Positions 9,882 through 18,267 of a DNA stretch of 64,000 bases are shown here, piece by piece. The number at the start of each line of letters is the position of its first letter. Position 1 is the stretch's first letter. Below the pieces are notes generated by a model, which was not told where the DNA came from, made no database searches, and worked only from the letters and a program-made list of their open reading frames with translations. This DNA comes from Methylocystis echinoides (lineage in GTDB: Bacteria > Pseudomonadota > Alphaproteobacteria > Rhizobiales > Beijerinckiaceae), in the NCBI RefSeq assembly GCF_027923385.1, contig NZ_BSEC01000001.1, positions 2,430,501 through 2,494,500 of the forward strand, read 5' to 3'. The position numbers were made by a program, and so were the translations under genes.

Positions 9882-9904
9882 TCCCTCCCCTTTACGGGGA
9901 GGGA
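9882..9904. repeat. Small palindromic repeat, copy A
   Basis: TCCCTCCCC, a short loop, then GGGGAGGGA. Near-identical elements occur at 11,015-11,039 and 53,824-53,854, all between genes. Dispersed REP-like element; it may also form a terminator-like hairpin between the two convergent genes here. Confidence 0.65.
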
Positions 9905-9931
9905 TCAGCTCACGACCGAGACGTTCGGTTC

Positions 9932-10963
9932 TCACCTCACCGGCGGCGCATACAAAACCCCACCCTTGCTCCACAACGCATTCACCCGCCGGTCCATGCC
10001 CAGCGGCGAGCCCTGCCCCAGGTTGCGCTCGAAGATCTCGGCGTAATTGCCAACATGCTTGATCACGCGATAGGGCCAGTCGCCGGCGAGCGCGAGGCCG
10101 GCGCCGCGATCGCCCTCCACGCCAAGGAAATACCGGATGCGCGGCGCTTCGGCCTTCAGCGCGGCGTCGACCTTTGCGCCCGAAAGATCGAGCTCCTCGG
10201 CGTCGATCAGCGCGAACAGCGCCCAGCGCAGGATCATAAGCCATTGATCGTCGCCCTGCCGCACCACCGGGCCATGCGGAGCCTTTGTGAGAAGGTCCGG
10301 CAGAATGTCATGTTCGGTGGGGCTCTGGAATTTCGCGCGCGCGCCGTGAAGCATGGCGGCGTCGGCGGTCAGCGCGTCGCACTGGCCGCCCTCATAGGCG
10401 CGCGCGGCCTCCTCGAAACTCGGGAACAGCTTCGACTCATAGGGCGTCTTCCGCATGCGGAAAAAATCGGCCAGCTCCAGCTCATAGGACGTGCCCTGCT
10501 GCACACAGACAGACAGACCCGAGAGATCCTGCGCCGAAGCGAAGCTGCGCTGACGGCGGACGAGGAAGCTCTGGCCGTCGAAGAAGGAAACGCCCGCAAA
10601 CAGCACATGCTGCTGGGCGCCGTCGCGCGACTGCGTCCACGGTCCCGCCCCGGCGATGAGATCGACCCAGCCGGATTGCAGCGCCGGGCCGCGCTCGCGG
10701 ACGCCAAGGCCGAGATAGCGCACCTTGTCGGGATCGTCGAAGATGGCGGCCGCGACCGCGCGGCAGAAGTCGACGTCGAAGCCCCGCCAGTTTCCTGTCC
10801 CGTCCGGCTGCGCGAAGCCCGGCGCATCTGTGACGCCACAAGAGAGATAGCCGCGCTTCAGCACCTGCGCGAGCGTCGGCCCCGGTTCCGTCTGCGCGAC
10901 GGCGCCCTGCCCGGCGACGGCGAGGAGCGTCGCCAGCACGACAAGAAGGGCGCGGCGCGCCAT
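9932..10963 (-). CDS. Amino-acid ABC transporter substrate-binding protein
   Basis: Periplasmic solute-binding protein (343 residues) of the general L-amino-acid (AapJ-like) type. After a signal peptide (MARRALLVVLATLLAVAGQG) it shows VLKRGYLSCGV, GNWRGFDVDFCRAVAAAIF, WVDLIAGAGPWT and the C-terminal NYAEIFERNLG. The start at 10,963 gives a proper signal peptide; the open frame extends further upstream but that part overlaps the neighbouring leader. No permease or ATPase genes are next to it, so it is an orphan binding component here. Confidence 0.85.
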   Translation of the reverse strand: MARRALLVVLATLLAVAGQGAVAQTEPGPTLAQVLKRGYLSCGVTDAPGFAQPDGTGNWRGFDVDFCRAVAAAIFDDPDKVRYLGLGVRERGPALQSGWVDLIAGAGPWTQSRDGAQQHVLFAGVSFFDGQSFLVRRQRSFASAQDLSGLSVCVQQGTSYELELADFFRMRKTPYESKLFPSFEEAARAYEGGQCDALTADAAMLHGARAKFQSPTEHDILPDLLTKAPHGPVVRQGDDQWLMILRWALFALIDAEELDLSGAKVDAALKAEAPRIRYFLGVEGDRGAGLALAGDWPYRVIKHVGNYAEIFERNLGQGSPLGMDRRVNALWSKGGVLYAPPVR

Positions 10964-11014
10964 CCGGGTGCGTTTTCGCGGCCTCTCGGAAGAACCGGCG
11001 CTCCCGGTGTTCCC

Positions 11015-11039
11015 ATCCCTCTCCTTTACGGGGAGGGAT
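11015..11039. repeat. Small palindromic repeat, copy B
   Basis: ATCCCTCTCC, a short loop, then GGGGAGGGAT, in the divergent spacer between the binding-protein gene and the MetC-like gene. Same family as copies at 9,882 and 53,824. Confidence 0.65.
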
Positions 11040-11144
11040 GGGGCTGCATCGAGGATGCGGAGAAGGCCCGACGGTCGGGGTTGCATCAGCTTTTTGAAGT
11101 CGGCACTAGTTTCGGCTCCTGTCCGCGACGCGAAGGGAGTTGGG

Positions 11145-12332
11145 ATGTCGAGCGATAAGCTTGAAAAGCGGCGAAAAAAGCGCATGGCCACCCTGGTGAC
11201 ACAGGCCGGACGCGCGCCTTTCGATCATTTCGGCTTCGTCAATCCGCCGGTCTATCGCGGGTCGACCGTGCTGTTCCCGACGGTCGCCGATCTGGAAGGA
11301 TTACGCCAGCCTTACACTTACGGCACGAAGGGCACGCCCACGACGCGCGCGCTGGAGACCGCCTGGAGCGAGATCGCCGGCGCCGCGGACACCGTGCTCG
11401 TTCCCTCCGGCCTCGCCGCCATTTCGCTCGCGCTGCTGACGGCGACAAAGGCCGGCGCGCATCTGCTGGTGACCGACTCGGCCTATTCGCCCACGCGCGC
11501 CTTCTGCGACGGCTTTCTGGCGCGCTTCGGCGTGACCACGCAATATTACGACCCCGCCATCGGCGCCGGGATCGCCGCGCTCATCCGCCCGGAAACGACG
11601 GCGGTGCTGGTCGAGTCGCCCGGCTCGCAGAGCATGGAGGTGCAGGACGTCCCCGCCATCGCCGCCGCCGCGCATGAGAAGGCGGTGTGCGTCATCATCG
11701 ACAACACATGGGCGACGCCGCTTTACTTCCCGCCGCATGAGCGCGGCTGCGATCTGGCGATCGAGGCGGGCACGAAATATCTCTCCGGCCATTCCGACAT
11801 TCTGCTCGGCCTCGTCTCGGCCAACCCCAGATGGGCCAAGCGGCTGCGGCATACCTTCAATCTCTTCGCCATGGGCGTCAGCCCCGATGACGCCGCGCTG
11901 GCGCTGCGCGGCATGCGCACCATGTCGCTGCGGCTGAAGGAACAGGGCCGCGCCGCGCTGGAGATCGCGCAATGGCTCGCTACTCGGGCGGAGGTCGCGC
12001 GCGTGCTGCACCCCGCCCTGCCCGGCCATCCGGGCCACGATTTGTGGAAACGCGATTTCTCCGGCGCCTCGGGCGTGTTCTCGATCATTCTGAATCCCGC
12101 GCCAAAGCCTGCCGTCGACGCTTTTGTCGACGGGCTGGAGCTGTTCGGGATCGGTTATTCCTGGGGCGGCTATGAAAGCCTCGTGCTCCCCTTCGATTGC
12201 GCGCCCTACCGAACCGCGACGCGCTGGACCCCGGAGGGGCCGGCGCTGCGCTTTTCCATCGGGCTGGAGGATGTGGCGGATCTGAAGGAGGATCTGGAGG
12301 CGGGATTTGAACGGCTCAGGGGAGAAGGGTGA
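11145..12332 (+). CDS. metC: Cystathionine beta-lyase (MetC-type PLP enzyme)
   Basis: Fold-type I PLP enzyme of the Cys/Met metabolism family that cleaves cystathionine to homocysteine, pyruvate and ammonia. Seen: FGFVNPPVYRGSTVLFPT, the tetrapyridine-binding motif YGTKGTPTTRAL, the SPGSQSMEVQD loop, IIDNTWATP, and the Schiff-base lysine K211 in EAGTKYLSGHSD. At 395 residues it has the family length. The start at 11,145 follows GAAGGGAG. Related gamma-synthases share the fold, but the W-A-T-P motif and YSWGGYESL near the C-terminus favour beta-lyase. Confidence 0.88.
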   Translation: MSSDKLEKRRKKRMATLVTQAGRAPFDHFGFVNPPVYRGSTVLFPTVADLEGLRQPYTYGTKGTPTTRALETAWSEIAGAADTVLVPSGLAAISLALLTATKAGAHLLVTDSAYSPTRAFCDGFLARFGVTTQYYDPAIGAGIAALIRPETTAVLVESPGSQSMEVQDVPAIAAAAHEKAVCVIIDNTWATPLYFPPHERGCDLAIEAGTKYLSGHSDILLGLVSANPRWAKRLRHTFNLFAMGVSPDDAALALRGMRTMSLRLKEQGRAALEIAQWLATRAEVARVLHPALPGHPGHDLWKRDFSGASGVFSIILNPAPKPAVDAFVDGLELFGIGYSWGGYESLVLPFDCAPYRTATRWTPEGPALRFSIGLEDVADLKEDLEAGFERLRGEG

Positions 12333-12366
12333 CGGCGCCGCTGGCGCACGCCGTCCCGCTCGCGCG

Positions 12367-12840
12367 CTACCGCTCCAGCCCCTTGCCGAAGGCAAGAATG
12401 AGCTCCTTGAGCCCCGGCTCGTCGACCTGCTGCGCGGCGACGGCATAGTCGAACCAATAGGTGACGCGCTGGCCCTTCTCGCGCCATTTCTTGCGCTGCT
12501 GTTCGACCCGAAGCGCGTAGACCTCGACGACGCAATCGACGGCGCCGCCGCCTTTCATGCGCTTTTCATACTCGAAATCGCCGAGCTTGGACTTCTCGAC
12601 CTTGCCGTGCAGCCCCGCCTCCTGCTGCGCCTCGATCGCGGCGACGATATGGGGCTTTCGGCCTTTCATCGGCCAGCCCTTGGGGATGACCCAGCGCCTT
12701 GTGTCGCGCGAGGTCACGAGGAGCACTTCGACCTTGTTCTCCTCACTCACGCGCCATGGCAAGGCGGCGAACTGCTGGCGCGGCGCGGGTCTGGGAGCGT
12801 CTTTCTTCCTGGGTCTCGGTTCCTTTTTCGACCGCTTCAT
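12367..12840 (-). CDS. Nudix-fold hydrolase with degenerate Nudix box
   Basis: A 157-residue protein with a Lys/Arg/Pro-rich N-terminus, then VLLVTSRDTRRWVIPKGWP, the DIPP-like (diphosphoinositol polyphosphate hydrolase) form of the Nudix lead-in. The expected REUXEEXGU core reads IEAQQEAGL (residues 69-77): the first and last metal-binding glutamates (E70, E74) remain, while the Arg and the middle Glu (now Q73) are lost. Activity may therefore be altered. Its ATG overlaps the PiT stop by 4 bp (ATGA), so it is translationally coupled to phosphate transport and might hydrolyse a polyphosphorylated substrate; that link is inference. Confidence 0.8.
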   Translation of the reverse strand: MKRSKKEPRPRKKDAPRPAPRQQFAALPWRVSEENKVEVLLVTSRDTRRWVIPKGWPMKGRKPHIVAAIEAQQEAGLHGKVEKSKLGDFEYEKRMKGGGAVDCVVEVYALRVEQQRKKWREKGQRVTYWFDYAVAAQQVDEPGLKELILAFGKGLER

Positions 12841-13835
12841 CCAAAGAAACTCGCGCCACTGTAGAAGGCGGCCGCGATGAAGGCGGACATGGGCATGGTC
12901 ACGATCCAGGCGATCACAATGTCCTTGGCGACATTCCAGCGCACCGCCGAAACCCGCCGCGCCGCGCCGACGCCGACAATCGCGCCGGTGATGGTGTGCG
13001 TGGTGGACACGGGAACGCCGAGCGCCGTCGCCAGAAACAGGGTGATCGCGCCGCCGGTCTCGGCGCAGAACCCCTGCATGGGTGTGAGCCGCGTGATCTT
13101 CGAGCCCATGGTGTGCACAATCCGCCAGCCGCCGAAGAGCGTGCCGAGGCCCATCGCCGCCTGACAGGTCAGCACGACCCAGAACGGGACGTGGAACTCG
13201 CCGCCGTAGACGCCGTGGGAGTAGAGCAGCACGGCGATGACGCCCATCGTCTTCTGCGCATCATTGCCGCCATGGCCGAGCGAGTAAAGCGAGGCTGAAA
13301 TGAATTGCAGGCTGCGGAACAGATTATCGACCGCGCTTGGCGTGCTGCGCACGAAGATCCACGACACCGCCAGCACCAGCAGCAGCGCCAGCAGGAAGCC
13401 GAGCGCTGGCGACAGCACGATGGCCGAGCCGGTCTTGATCAGGCCGCTCCAGACGATGGCGCTGGTTCCGGTCTTGGCGACGCCCGCGCCGACCAGCCCG
13501 CCCACGAGCGCGTGCGAACTCGACGAGGGAATGCCGAGCAGCCAGGTGAGCACGTTCCACGAAATCGCGCCCATCAGCGCGCCGAAGATCACCTTGTCGT
13601 CGACGATCTGCGGCGAAATGATCCCCGAGCCCACCGTCTGCGCGACATGCAGGCCGAAGAACAGGAAGGCCACGAAATTGAAGAAGGCCGCCCAGAACAC
13701 CGCATATTGCGGCCGCAGCACGCGCGTCGACACGATCGTCGCGATGGAGTTCGCGGCGTCGTGCAGGCCATTGAGAAAATCGAAGGCCAGCGCGACGGCG
13801 ATCAGCCCATAGAGGAGAAGCGGGACGTCAGCCAC
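12837..13835 (-). CDS. pitA: PiT-family inorganic phosphate transporter
   Basis: Low-affinity phosphate:cation symporter, 332 residues with about ten membrane segments. The duplicated family signature is clear: NGLHDAANSIATIVSTRVL in the N-terminal half and GHGGNDAQKTMGVI in the C-terminal half, plus GIPSSSSHALVGG and GVPVSTTHTITGAI. The start is GTG at 13,835 after AGGAG. It lies 9 bp after the DUF47 gene and overlaps the Nudix gene, forming one operon. This pairing is the usual DUF47-Pit arrangement. Confidence 0.93.
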   Translation of the reverse strand: MADVPLLLYGLIAVALAFDFLNGLHDAANSIATIVSTRVLRPQYAVFWAAFFNFVAFLFFGLHVAQTVGSGIISPQIVDDKVIFGALMGAISWNVLTWLLGIPSSSSHALVGGLVGAGVAKTGTSAIVWSGLIKTGSAIVLSPALGFLLALLLVLAVSWIFVRSTPSAVDNLFRSLQFISASLYSLGHGGNDAQKTMGVIAVLLYSHGVYGGEFHVPFWVVLTCQAAMGLGTLFGGWRIVHTMGSKITRLTPMQGFCAETGGAITLFLATALGVPVSTTHTITGAIVGVGAARRVSAVRWNVAKDIVIAWIVTMPMSAFIAAAFYSGASFFG

Positions 13836-13844
13836 GCCGACTCC

Positions 13845-14489
13845 TTAACTGTGCTCGATGACGATCGCCGTCACCCGGTTGGCGATATCCTCGAAACCAT
13901 CGACCACCTTCTCCAGATGGCCGTAGATCTCGGAGCCGACGACAAAGGCCATGGGATCGCTGGTGCGATGCGTCCGGAAGAGATCCTTCAGCCCCTGGTC
14001 GTGAAGCGCGTCTGCTTCGTCCTCGATGCGCGTGATCTCCTCCCCGAAGGTGTTGAGCCGGGCGGCGTTCTGGCGCATGGCGCGCAGCAGCGGCATCGAC
14101 GCCCGCGTCAGCTCCGCCGACTGGACGATGATGTCGCCGATTCGCCGCATGGAGGCGTCGAACTCATGGAACTCGTAAAGCTGCGTGGCCTTCGAGGTCT
14201 GATGCATCTGGTCGATGGTGTCGTCCATCGTCGTGATGAGATCGCGAATGTCGCTGCGGTCGAAGGGCGTGATGAAGGTGCGGCGCACCGCGAGCAGCGC
14301 CTCGCGGGTGATGTCGTCCGCCGCGTGCTCCTGCCGGCGAATCTCCTGACAGCAGGCCAGATAGCCTTCGCCGCCGTCGAGCATTTGGCGCAGCGCCTGC
14401 GCGCCGCTCACCAGCGTTTCCGCATGGCGCTCGAACAGATCGAAGAAGCCCTCTTCGCGCGGCATCAGCGCCTGAAACCAAGACAGCAT
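13845..14489 (-). CDS. DUF47 (PhoU-like) Pit accessory protein
   Basis: A 214-residue all-helical PhoU-like protein: FFDLFERHAETLVSGAQAL, QEHAADDITREAL, FITPFDRSDIRDLITTMDD and a C-terminal helix with LEKVVDGFEDIANRV. Members encoded beside pit genes modulate phosphate uptake. First gene of the DUF47-pit-Nudix operon. ATG at 14,489 is preceded by a strong TGGAGGGGCGCGG site. Confidence 0.9.
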   Translation of the reverse strand: MLSWFQALMPREEGFFDLFERHAETLVSGAQALRQMLDGGEGYLACCQEIRRQEHAADDITREALLAVRRTFITPFDRSDIRDLITTMDDTIDQMHQTSKATQLYEFHEFDASMRRIGDIIVQSAELTRASMPLLRAMRQNAARLNTFGEEITRIEDEADALHDQGLKDLFRTHRTSDPMAFVVGSEIYGHLEKVVDGFEDIANRVTAIVIEHS

Positions 14490-14569
14490 CCGCGCCCCTC
14501 CAGGCTGTCATAAAACCGTCATGTCGAAGGGGATAGCCGTGTCCCGGCTTCCTGTAAAGTTTGGCGCGG

Positions 14570-15352
14570 TCACGGCCTCGCCGGGCGCGTCGCCGTGGAG
14601 CCAGTGCGGTCGTCCCCGCCGATGTCGGGGAAAGGCGCCGCGGCCGGCTGTGTCACGGCTGCGGAAGGCTCCATGGCGGGGCGACGGCGGAGCATGGCGC
14701 GCAGCCGGTCGCGCAGCGCCGGCGACACGAAGGAAGCGTTGCTCAGCGGCACGAGCTGCGTGCCGCGGTAGACGAAGGCGCCCTCGGTCTCGACCACGAC
14801 GTCGCCGGATTGCAGCGTCGGATCATTGCGGGCGCTGCGCTCCAGATCGGCTTGCGCGGTCTGCGGATCATTGCAGGCGCAGGCGCCGGCGGCCTTGTCC
14901 CGGAAGGCGAACGCGCGCGGCAGCGCCGAATAGCGCTGGCCCTTGCGGTTGCGCGCCGTCTCGATGGTCGCGCCGTCGAAGACCTCCATCTGCGCCGAGG
15001 GACACGCCAGTTCGCAGGACTGCTGGCGCGTCGCCCGCGTCGATTTGATCAGCGGGAAATAATAGCCGTCGCAGGTGCGCACGCAGAAGCCGCCGGACGA
15101 GGGGTCGGACGAAAACGCGTTGCCGCCCGCCCCTTCCCGAGGCCGCGCGAAACGCAGATCGCCCTGCACCCTGGCGCGACGCGGCGGCGGCGCGTCACGT
15201 GGTCGCGGCGCCGGCTGAGCAGTCGGCTCGGGACCGAAAAGAAACTCGAGCAGGCCCTCGGCCGCGAGCGGCGTCGGCGCCGACGCCAGCCAAAACGCAA
15301 GCAGGAAGAGGCTCAACCGGCTTCCCGGCCGCGTCTTTACCCGACTCGCCAT
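14570..15352 (-). CDS. DUF2865 secreted protein
   Basis: An exported protein of about 260 residues. After a signal sequence (LSLFLLAFWLASAPTPLAA) and a Pro-rich spacer it shows the DUF2865 core: GGFCVRTCDGYYFPLI, SCELACPSAQMEVF, a Cys pair ACACN, and SNASFVSPALRDRLRAML. The family is common in Hyphomicrobiales and its function is unknown. The ATG at 15,352 is preferred over a farther in-frame ATG at 15,409 because it directly precedes the basic n-region of the signal peptide. A TTGACA box lies about 115 bp upstream. Confidence 0.8.
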   Translation of the reverse strand: MASRVKTRPGSRLSLFLLAFWLASAPTPLAAEGLLEFLFGPEPTAQPAPRPRDAPPPRRARVQGDLRFARPREGAGGNAFSSDPSSGGFCVRTCDGYYFPLIKSTRATRQQSCELACPSAQMEVFDGATIETARNRKGQRYSALPRAFAFRDKAAGACACNDPQTAQADLERSARNDPTLQSGDVVVETEGAFVYRGTQLVPLSNASFVSPALRDRLRAMLRRRPAMEPSAAVTQPAAAPFPDIGGDDRTGSTATRPARP

Positions 15353-15519
15353 CCCGCACCCAACCCTTCCGTCGCCTACGCCAACAAGGCCGCATCCCGC
15401 CGGATTCATCTGGCGTGGACGATCGCCCTTTCCGGAAACTGCGACCTGATTGTGTCAATTGTAACCCCCTCCGAAGCCGCGCAGCGCCGATCCCGCAGCG
15501 ACGGTTCCGTCAGGGTCGC

Positions 15520-15550
15520 AAAAAAACGCCATCGGCGGATGCCGATGGCG
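15520..15550 (-). terminator. Orphan intrinsic terminator
   Basis: Perfect 10-bp stem CGCCATCGGC/GCCGATGGCG with a 4-nt loop followed on the minus strand by seven T. It lies 165 bp beyond the PepSY-gene terminator, so it ends a separate unannotated transcript between about 15,550 and 15,700 or acts as an attenuator. Confidence 0.75.
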
Positions 15551-15714
15551 CGAGTAGGCCTGATGATTCCACCACGGACTTGAACGCATGTAAGCAACGC
15601 TTCGAAGCAAAGTGAGACGCATACGCGCGGCCGAATCAGGCTCTTGGAGCTAATTGTGCTTAAGATTTCGTTAAAAAGATAGCCTCGCTCAAGTTTCGGG
15701 GCGCGCGCACACAG

Positions 15715-15752
15715 AAAAATCACACGCCCCGGCGATGATCCGGGTCGGGGCG
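15715..15752 (-). terminator. Terminator of the PepSY gene
   Basis: On the minus strand the arms CGCCCCG and CGGGGCG flank a loop and are followed by TGTGATTTTT, starting about 20 bp after the PepSY stop codon. Confidence 0.65.
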
Positions 15753-15770
15753 CCTCACGATGATGAGACG

Positions 15771-16094
15771 TCAGTCCTCTTTCTTCGGCCGGTTCTTCTT
15801 GACCTCGCGGGAGAGTTCCGCGCCGGTCCGGGCGTCGAATTCAATCTCGACCTTGCGGTTGTCCGGGGTCAGGATCAGCACCTCGTAGATCAGCTTGCCG
15901 TGTTCCTGCTCCAGCTCGACTTCGGTGATCGTGCCCGCGACCGAGGCGCGCGCCTGATCGAGAATGCGCTCAATCGGAAGGACGCCGTTGGAGTCAGCCG
16001 GATAGAAGACATCCTCGAGCGGGCCGGCGCTGGCGACGCCAATCCCTGGACCGAGAAGGACCGCGACGGCGGATGTCCATTTCAGACTTTTCAT
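15771..16094 (-). CDS. PepSY-domain periplasmic protein
   Basis: A 107-residue exported protein. It has a signal peptide (MKSLKWTSAVAVLLGPGIGVASA), then a single PepSY repeat: LPIERILDQARASVAGTITEVELEQEHGKLIYEV and the closing VEIEFDARTGAEL. PepSY modules occur as protease inhibitors or sensor parts in the periplasm. GGGGGAAGAA immediately precedes the ATG at 16,094, which fixes this start over an upstream in-frame ATG. Monocistronic with its own terminator. Confidence 0.85.
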   Translation of the reverse strand: MKSLKWTSAVAVLLGPGIGVASAGPLEDVFYPADSNGVLPIERILDQARASVAGTITEVELEQEHGKLIYEVLILTPDNRKVEIEFDARTGAELSREVKKNRPKKED

Positions 16095-16388
16095 TTTCTT
16101 CCCCCAACAGCAAAGCTTCTTCCACACACGCAAATTACGAATGCAGAATAAGCCGCTCGGACGGCGAAAGAAAGAATGACCGAGGCGCAGCGCTGGCGTG
16201 CGCCGTCACATCCGGCCTCGTCGAGTTCGGACAGCATGGTTTTTGTGGCGAGCGCTTTTACGCTGCGTCATGGCGCAGCGACTGTTTCGAACAGGGTCGA
16301 CGCTTCAATAAGGAGCAAGCGCGCTGTCGGCGTCTCGAACTGTCGGGGCCGACGGCTGCGCGGTCGCGCGCAGCCATCGCGCCATTGG

Positions 16389-17021
16389 CTACGCCGGCAG
16401 CATGACCACCTTCGTCTTGACCGGCGTACGCGAGTAGAGGTCGAGCATGTCCTGGCTGAGGAGGCCAGTGCAGCCGCTCGTAATGCCGTTCCCGATCGTC
16501 TCGGGGTCGCTGGTGCTGTAGATTGTGTAGACCGTGTAGACGCCATTTTTATAGAGGTAGAGCACACGGGCGCCGAGCGGATTGTCGAGCCCACCCGGCA
16601 TGCCGCGGGCATATTGGCGCGCCTCGGGCTGGCGCTGGATCATCTCCTTGGGAGGCGTCCAGGTGGGCCATTCGGCCTTGCGCCCGACATAGACTTCACC
16701 GCTCCACAGGAAGCCGGGACGGCTGACATTGGCGCCGTAACGCGTGGCGTATCCGTCGCCTTCGACGCGGTAGAGATAGTAATTGGCGGGATCGATGACG
16801 ATCGTGCCGGGCGCTTCCTTGGTGTCGTAGCGCACGACCCGGCGGAAATATTTCGGATCGAGCTTGCCGATGTCGACCGCCGGAATCGGGTACTTCTCGC
16901 TCGGCACGGCCGCGTAGAACTTCGCCGCCTCAGCGCGGCCCATGTCATCGGATGCGCAACCCGTGAGCCCCAGCGCGCCGAGACCGGCGGCGGAGCCGAA
17001 CAGAAACGACCGGCGGTCCAT
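16389..17021 (-). CDS. Atypical L,D-transpeptidase (YkuD-like) lipoprotein
   Basis: A protein of about 210 residues starting MDRRSFLFGSAAGLGALGLTGC, a twin-arginine and lipobox leader. The YkuD fold is recognisable: TIVIDPANYYLYRVEGDGYATRYG, RPGFLWSGEV, WTPPKEM, NPLGARVLYL and SGCTGLLSQDMLDLY. The nucleophile Cys is present (SGC), but the usual IHGT is IYST and the usual GCIRM is GCTGL, so the conserved His and Arg are missing. It may be inactive as a transpeptidase or have another specificity. An alternative in-frame start is at 17,096. It is the last backbone gene before island 1. Confidence 0.8.
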   Translation of the reverse strand: MDRRSFLFGSAAGLGALGLTGCASDDMGRAEAAKFYAAVPSEKYPIPAVDIGKLDPKYFRRVVRYDTKEAPGTIVIDPANYYLYRVEGDGYATRYGANVSRPGFLWSGEVYVGRKAEWPTWTPPKEMIQRQPEARQYARGMPGGLDNPLGARVLYLYKNGVYTVYTIYSTSDPETIGNGITSGCTGLLSQDMLDLYSRTPVKTKVVMLPA

Positions 17022-17326
17022 CTGCACCGACCGAAGCCCAAGCTGAACGCCGTCGCCCCTTACGCCGGCGGCGGCCAATTCATCGTCCATCTTCATGATT
17101 GCAGAGTTCCCATATCCTGTTGCCGGACCGGAAAATATTCCAGCAAAAAGGCGAAGAAAAGGTTCACGAACTGAAAAGGGCACCGCAAAGCCTCAGGGCC
17201 CGGCGCGGAAAACCGCGGATCAGGCCCCGGCCTGTTTCGTCGCGTTACGAATACGCCCCTTTGTCACCTTCGCGCGGCGGCGCCGGAGCCTCGGCGATCC
17301 AGCCGCGCAAACAGGCCCTTAGCGCG

Positions 17327-17373
17327 TGGCGACCCCGACAGGATTCGAACCTGTGACCTACCGCTTAGAAGGC
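17327..17373. repeat. attachment-site direct repeat: partial tRNA-Arg 3' half
   Basis: A 47-bp exact copy of the 3' part of the tRNA-Arg gene at 37,895-37,941 (CCA end through anticodon-proximal bases). The rest of the tRNA is absent here, so it is not a functional tRNA. It is the displaced 3' end left when island 1 integrated, marking the left boundary. Confidence 0.93.
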
Positions 17374-17659
17374 CCCTCGTCAGTTCGTGTTTTTACGCTC
17401 GTTTTCAAGACCTTAATCCTCCAACCGTACTTCAGCCTAACCACAAACTGAGACACGATTCGGCTCGAAAACGAGCGAGCTACGGACAAGATTCTGGCTG
17501 GAGACTTGGGCGACAATTTGTCGACCCCGTCTGAGACCGGCAACCGAGGCCCGCGCCTATGCGCCCGTTCGAGCACAATGCGCAGGCACACCTACGGCGA
17601 GCCCGCCGTTTCGGTTACTCAGACGGTCCCGATGCGCCCTCGCGCGTCAGGGGAAGAGA
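17374..17659. other. Left end of island 1, no gene seen
   Basis: About 290 bases of somewhat AT-richer sequence next to the attachment repeat. It contains one TGAGACAC box (17,449-17,456) like the cluster of such boxes at the opposite end near the integrase. Small open frames here have no recognisable features. Confidence 0.45.
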
Positions 17660-17694
17660 AGCCGCCGAAGCTCCGCAAGCCTCCGGCGGCTTTT
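17660..17694. terminator. Bidirectional-looking terminator
   Basis: AGCCGCCG and CGGCGGCT arms followed by TTTT on the plus strand and by TTCTCTT on the minus strand. It is placed just downstream of the small glycine-zipper gene on the minus strand. Confidence 0.55.
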
Positions 17695-17709
17695 CGCTGC
17701 GTCGGTCAG

Positions 17710-17904
17710 TCACACGTTCCGGTTGAACCAAAGGCCGAAGATCGCGCCGCCGAGCGCCGCCCCGATCGCCCCAGGAACGGCGCCCATAAAGCCTGAGCCG
17801 GGTCCGGCGATGAGCGCGCCGAGTGCCGCGCCAATCACGGCGCCGAAGCCGCCGAACGCCAAAACGGCGGACCGCTTTATGTTTCGATCGTAGGGAATAG
17901 ACAT
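17710..17904 (-). CDS. Small glycine-zipper membrane protein
   Basis: A 64-residue protein made almost entirely of two Gly/Ala-rich hydrophobic helices (AFGGFGAVIGAALGALIAGP and FMGAVPGAIGAALGGAIFGL), a glycine-zipper pattern typical of small membrane or pore-like proteins. No strong ribosome-binding site is visible. A hairpin terminator lies immediately downstream. Function unknown. Confidence 0.55.
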   Translation of the reverse strand: MSIPYDRNIKRSAVLAFGGFGAVIGAALGALIAGPGSGFMGAVPGAIGAALGGAIFGLWFNRNV

Positions 17905-18070
17905 GTTCGCATTGCCGAGATTTGGCGGCGCTTGTCGCCGCGTCGCTACAGCAGATAGGCCGTCTTTGGCGGAAGGGTAGCAACGGCCGCGCCCGCGCAG
18001 CCCTGCTAGAATTCCTGCCCCTCGCCGCCTGGCTTGCCCGCGTCACTAGCCCCGTTTAAGCTCAGCCTAA

Positions 18071-18260
18071 AGAGATTCGAGAGGCGGAGACGAAGAGCCG
18101 CAGCCAAAGCCGAAGAGCAAGCGCGGGTTCGCTTCGATGAGCCCGGAGAAGCGGAGCGAAATCGCACGGAAGGGTGGAAAGAGCGTCGGAGTTTTTCGCA
18201 GAATACGGACCTCGCGGCGCTTCTTTTGGCCGGGGTGCGGCGATGCCGGCTTATCTCAAA
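18071..18260 (+). pseudogene. Remnant of a KGG-repeat stress protein gene
   Basis: One frame reads PKSKRGFASMSPEKRSEIARK followed by GGKSV, the hallmark of KGG-motif (YciG-like) stress-induced proteins. The expected continuation appears in another frame as ERRSFSQNTDLAA, and the expected second Gly-rich block is scrambled. At least one frameshift is needed to join them, and no clear start codon precedes the first block. I infer a decayed gene; a sequencing error is the alternative. Confidence 0.5.
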
Positions 18261-18267
18261 TCCTAAG

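Noticed and set aside
15406..15723. 105-residue minus-strand protein upstream of DUF2865
   Set aside because: An intrinsic terminator lies in the middle of the frame, and the residues show no family or signal features.
17327..17373. A tRNA gene at the left island end
   Set aside because: Only the 3' half is present; acceptor 5' strand, D-arm and anticodon stem partner are missing, so it is an attachment repeat.
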